Origin: Virgisporangium aurantiacum
Lineage (GTDB): Bacteria > Actinomycetota > Actinomycetes > Mycobacteriales > Micromonosporaceae
Direction: 5' to 3'
Assembly (NCBI RefSeq): GCF_016863635.1
Contig: NZ_BOPG01000044.1
Span: 124,001-188,000 of the forward strand
Length of the DNA: 64,000 nucleotides
The position numbers were made by a program, and so were the translations under genes. The notes beneath the pieces are model-generated. The model saw nothing but the letters and a program-made list of their open reading frames with translations, did not search any database and was not told the DNA's origin. Positions 63,023 to 64,000 of the stretch are shown in pieces; within the stretch, counting starts at the first letter, position 1; each line of letters begins with the position of its first letter.

Positions 63023-64000
63023 TCAGGCGATCCGGGTGCCCATCGTCAGTTCGCGGACCGGGGTCTGCAGGCGCCGCACGGTGATCAGCACCGATCCGCC
63101 ACCCAACAACAGGTTGAACGCGAGCCCGTACGGCCACACCGGCGAGGCCGGCCACTGGTAGACGCCGCCGGCGTAGTACCCGTAGTAGTCCTGCCGCTCC
63201 TCCGGCGACATGCGTATCCGGCGGACCTCGCGACCGATCTCGCCGAGCGGGTCGCCGACCGGTGGCGCCACGAGTTCGCCGGAGCGCGGGTCGCGCTTGA
63301 GCGGCACCTGGGGTGCCGAGTCGGCCAGCACCACAAACGGGTTCGGCGCCAGCATCCACCAGACGCGGTCGGGCCGGTCGTACCCGCTGGACGACATCGG
63401 CAGCGCCAGCGTGAAGGCGAGCACCGTGCCGAGGCTGAGCGCGAGCACCGTCACGTACGACAGCAACGCCGAGGTGATGCTGCGCGGCAGCATCGCCGAC
63501 AGCGCCTGCGAGAACGCGCAGACGACGCCGATCAGCAGCGCCACCACGAACAGCACCACGGCCGCCCGCCACAGGCCGACGCCGCCGCGCAGGATCGACC
63601 AGCCGACGAACGGCAGCGTCAGCACCAGCGCGCCGACGCCCACACCCCAGCCGGCGAGCAGCTTGCCGATCGCGATGTCGCCGGCCGAGAGCCGGGTGAC
63701 CTGCAGCGTGGCGAGCGTGCCGCGTTCCCGGTCACCGTTGATCGACTGCGCGGTGAGCGCCGGGCTGATGATGAGCGCGAGCGCCAGCACGAACAGCATC
63801 AGCGCGCCGAACAACGGGATGCCCTGCCACCGCTCGCCCCGCCACACGGAACTCCCGCCGTAGTACGTGATCGACGCCGAGAAGCCCAGCTCGAACAGCA
63901 CCGTGAACAGGAAGATCACACCGACCCACGCGCCCATCAGCCAGCGCCAGCGACCGGTCCGCAACCGGACCAGGAACTCCTGCCTGAAGACCAGCGCCAC
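63023..64000 (-). CDS. ABC-2 type transporter permease (5' end at window edge)
   Basis: At least 325 residues of an integral membrane protein with about six TM segments. ISPALTAQSINGDRERGTLA and TLQVTRLSAGDIAIGKLLAG are the classic ABC-2 permease motifs, where NGDRERGTL precedes the coupling helix. A large extracytoplasmic loop (about 230-285) contains RIRMSPEERQDYYGYYAGG. The reading frame is open to the window end and the GTG at 64000 may not be the true start, so treat it as 5'-incomplete. The matching ATPase gene is probably just outside the window. Confidence 0.88.
   Translation of the reverse strand: MALVFRQEFLVRLRTGRWRWLMGAWVGVIFLFTVLFELGFSASITYYGGSSVWRGERWQGIPLFGALMLFVLALALIISPALTAQSINGDRERGTLATLQVTRLSAGDIAIGKLLAGWGVGVGALVLTLPFVGWSILRGGVGLWRAAVVLFVVALLIGVVCAFSQALSAMLPRSITSALLSYVTVLALSLGTVLAFTLALPMSSSGYDRPDRVWWMLAPNPFVVLADSAPQVPLKRDPRSGELVAPPVGDPLGEIGREVRRIRMSPEERQDYYGYYAGGVYQWPASPVWPYGLAFNLLLGGGSVLITVRRLQTPVRELTMGTRIA

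Overview
The window is high-GC actinobacterial chromosome, most likely from the Micromonosporaceae (Actinoplanes/Dactylosporangium type). The inference rests on very high third-position GC, a mycothiol-dependent isomerase-family protein, a DUF574 methyltransferase, a SigE-family ECF factor, HisKA_3/NarL two-component pairs, two giant SARP regulators, an F420-type split-barrel protein and many secreted modular carbohydrate-active proteins. No rRNA, tRNA, CRISPR array, intact insertion sequence or prophage was seen.

Layout. 1-13.5 kb is mostly housekeeping and sensing: the N-terminal three quarters of uvrA, rsgA with a putative 13-codon leader ORF, a mycothiol-type DinB protein with a metallo-hydrolase, a PAS-rich hybrid histidine kinase, a DUF574 methyltransferase, an ECF sigma/membrane-protein pair, a chemoreceptor divergent from a solute-binding lipoprotein, and an ArsR/AHSA1 pair. 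13.5-21.2 kb holds an Asp-repeat protein, an MFS carrier, a two-component system, a DUF418 membrane protein, a perfect 23-bp inverted repeat, a Pro-rich anchored protein and a CaCA-family exchanger.

21.3-39.3 kb is the most distinctive part. Six tandem genes for secreted proteins (GH95-like, ThuA, PQQ-type sugar dehydrogenase, ThuA-DUF1080-discoidin, a second PQQ-type dehydrogenase, GH99-like) end at a strong terminator. An L-fuconate dehydratase gene and a complete sugar ABC importer follow. Four of the six secreted proteins share the same three-fold fascin-like beta-trefoil. Both transcription units have a similar AGACATC-type operator over the predicted -10 region, suggesting one regulon. 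My reading is an extracellular route in which glycans are trimmed and sugars oxidised outside the cell, and the resulting sugar acid is imported and dehydrated. A GH3 N-acetylglucosaminidase gene follows, with a good match to a DasR-responsive element in front of it.

41-53.5 kb holds a polar amino-acid ABC importer, a second two-component system, several small stress or hypothetical genes (many apparently leaderless), a TetR/DUF4386 divergent pair with repeated half-sites, a GntR/oxidoreductase pair, a secreted beta-propeller protein and a CE7 esterase. 53.6-60.2 kb is a SARP island: two full-length SARP-NB-ARC-TPR regulators flanking a dead SARP remnant, next to an ABC exporter tail fragment. 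The end holds a secreted lipase, a PadR/HAAS-type membrane protein pair and an ABC-2 permease that reaches the window edge.
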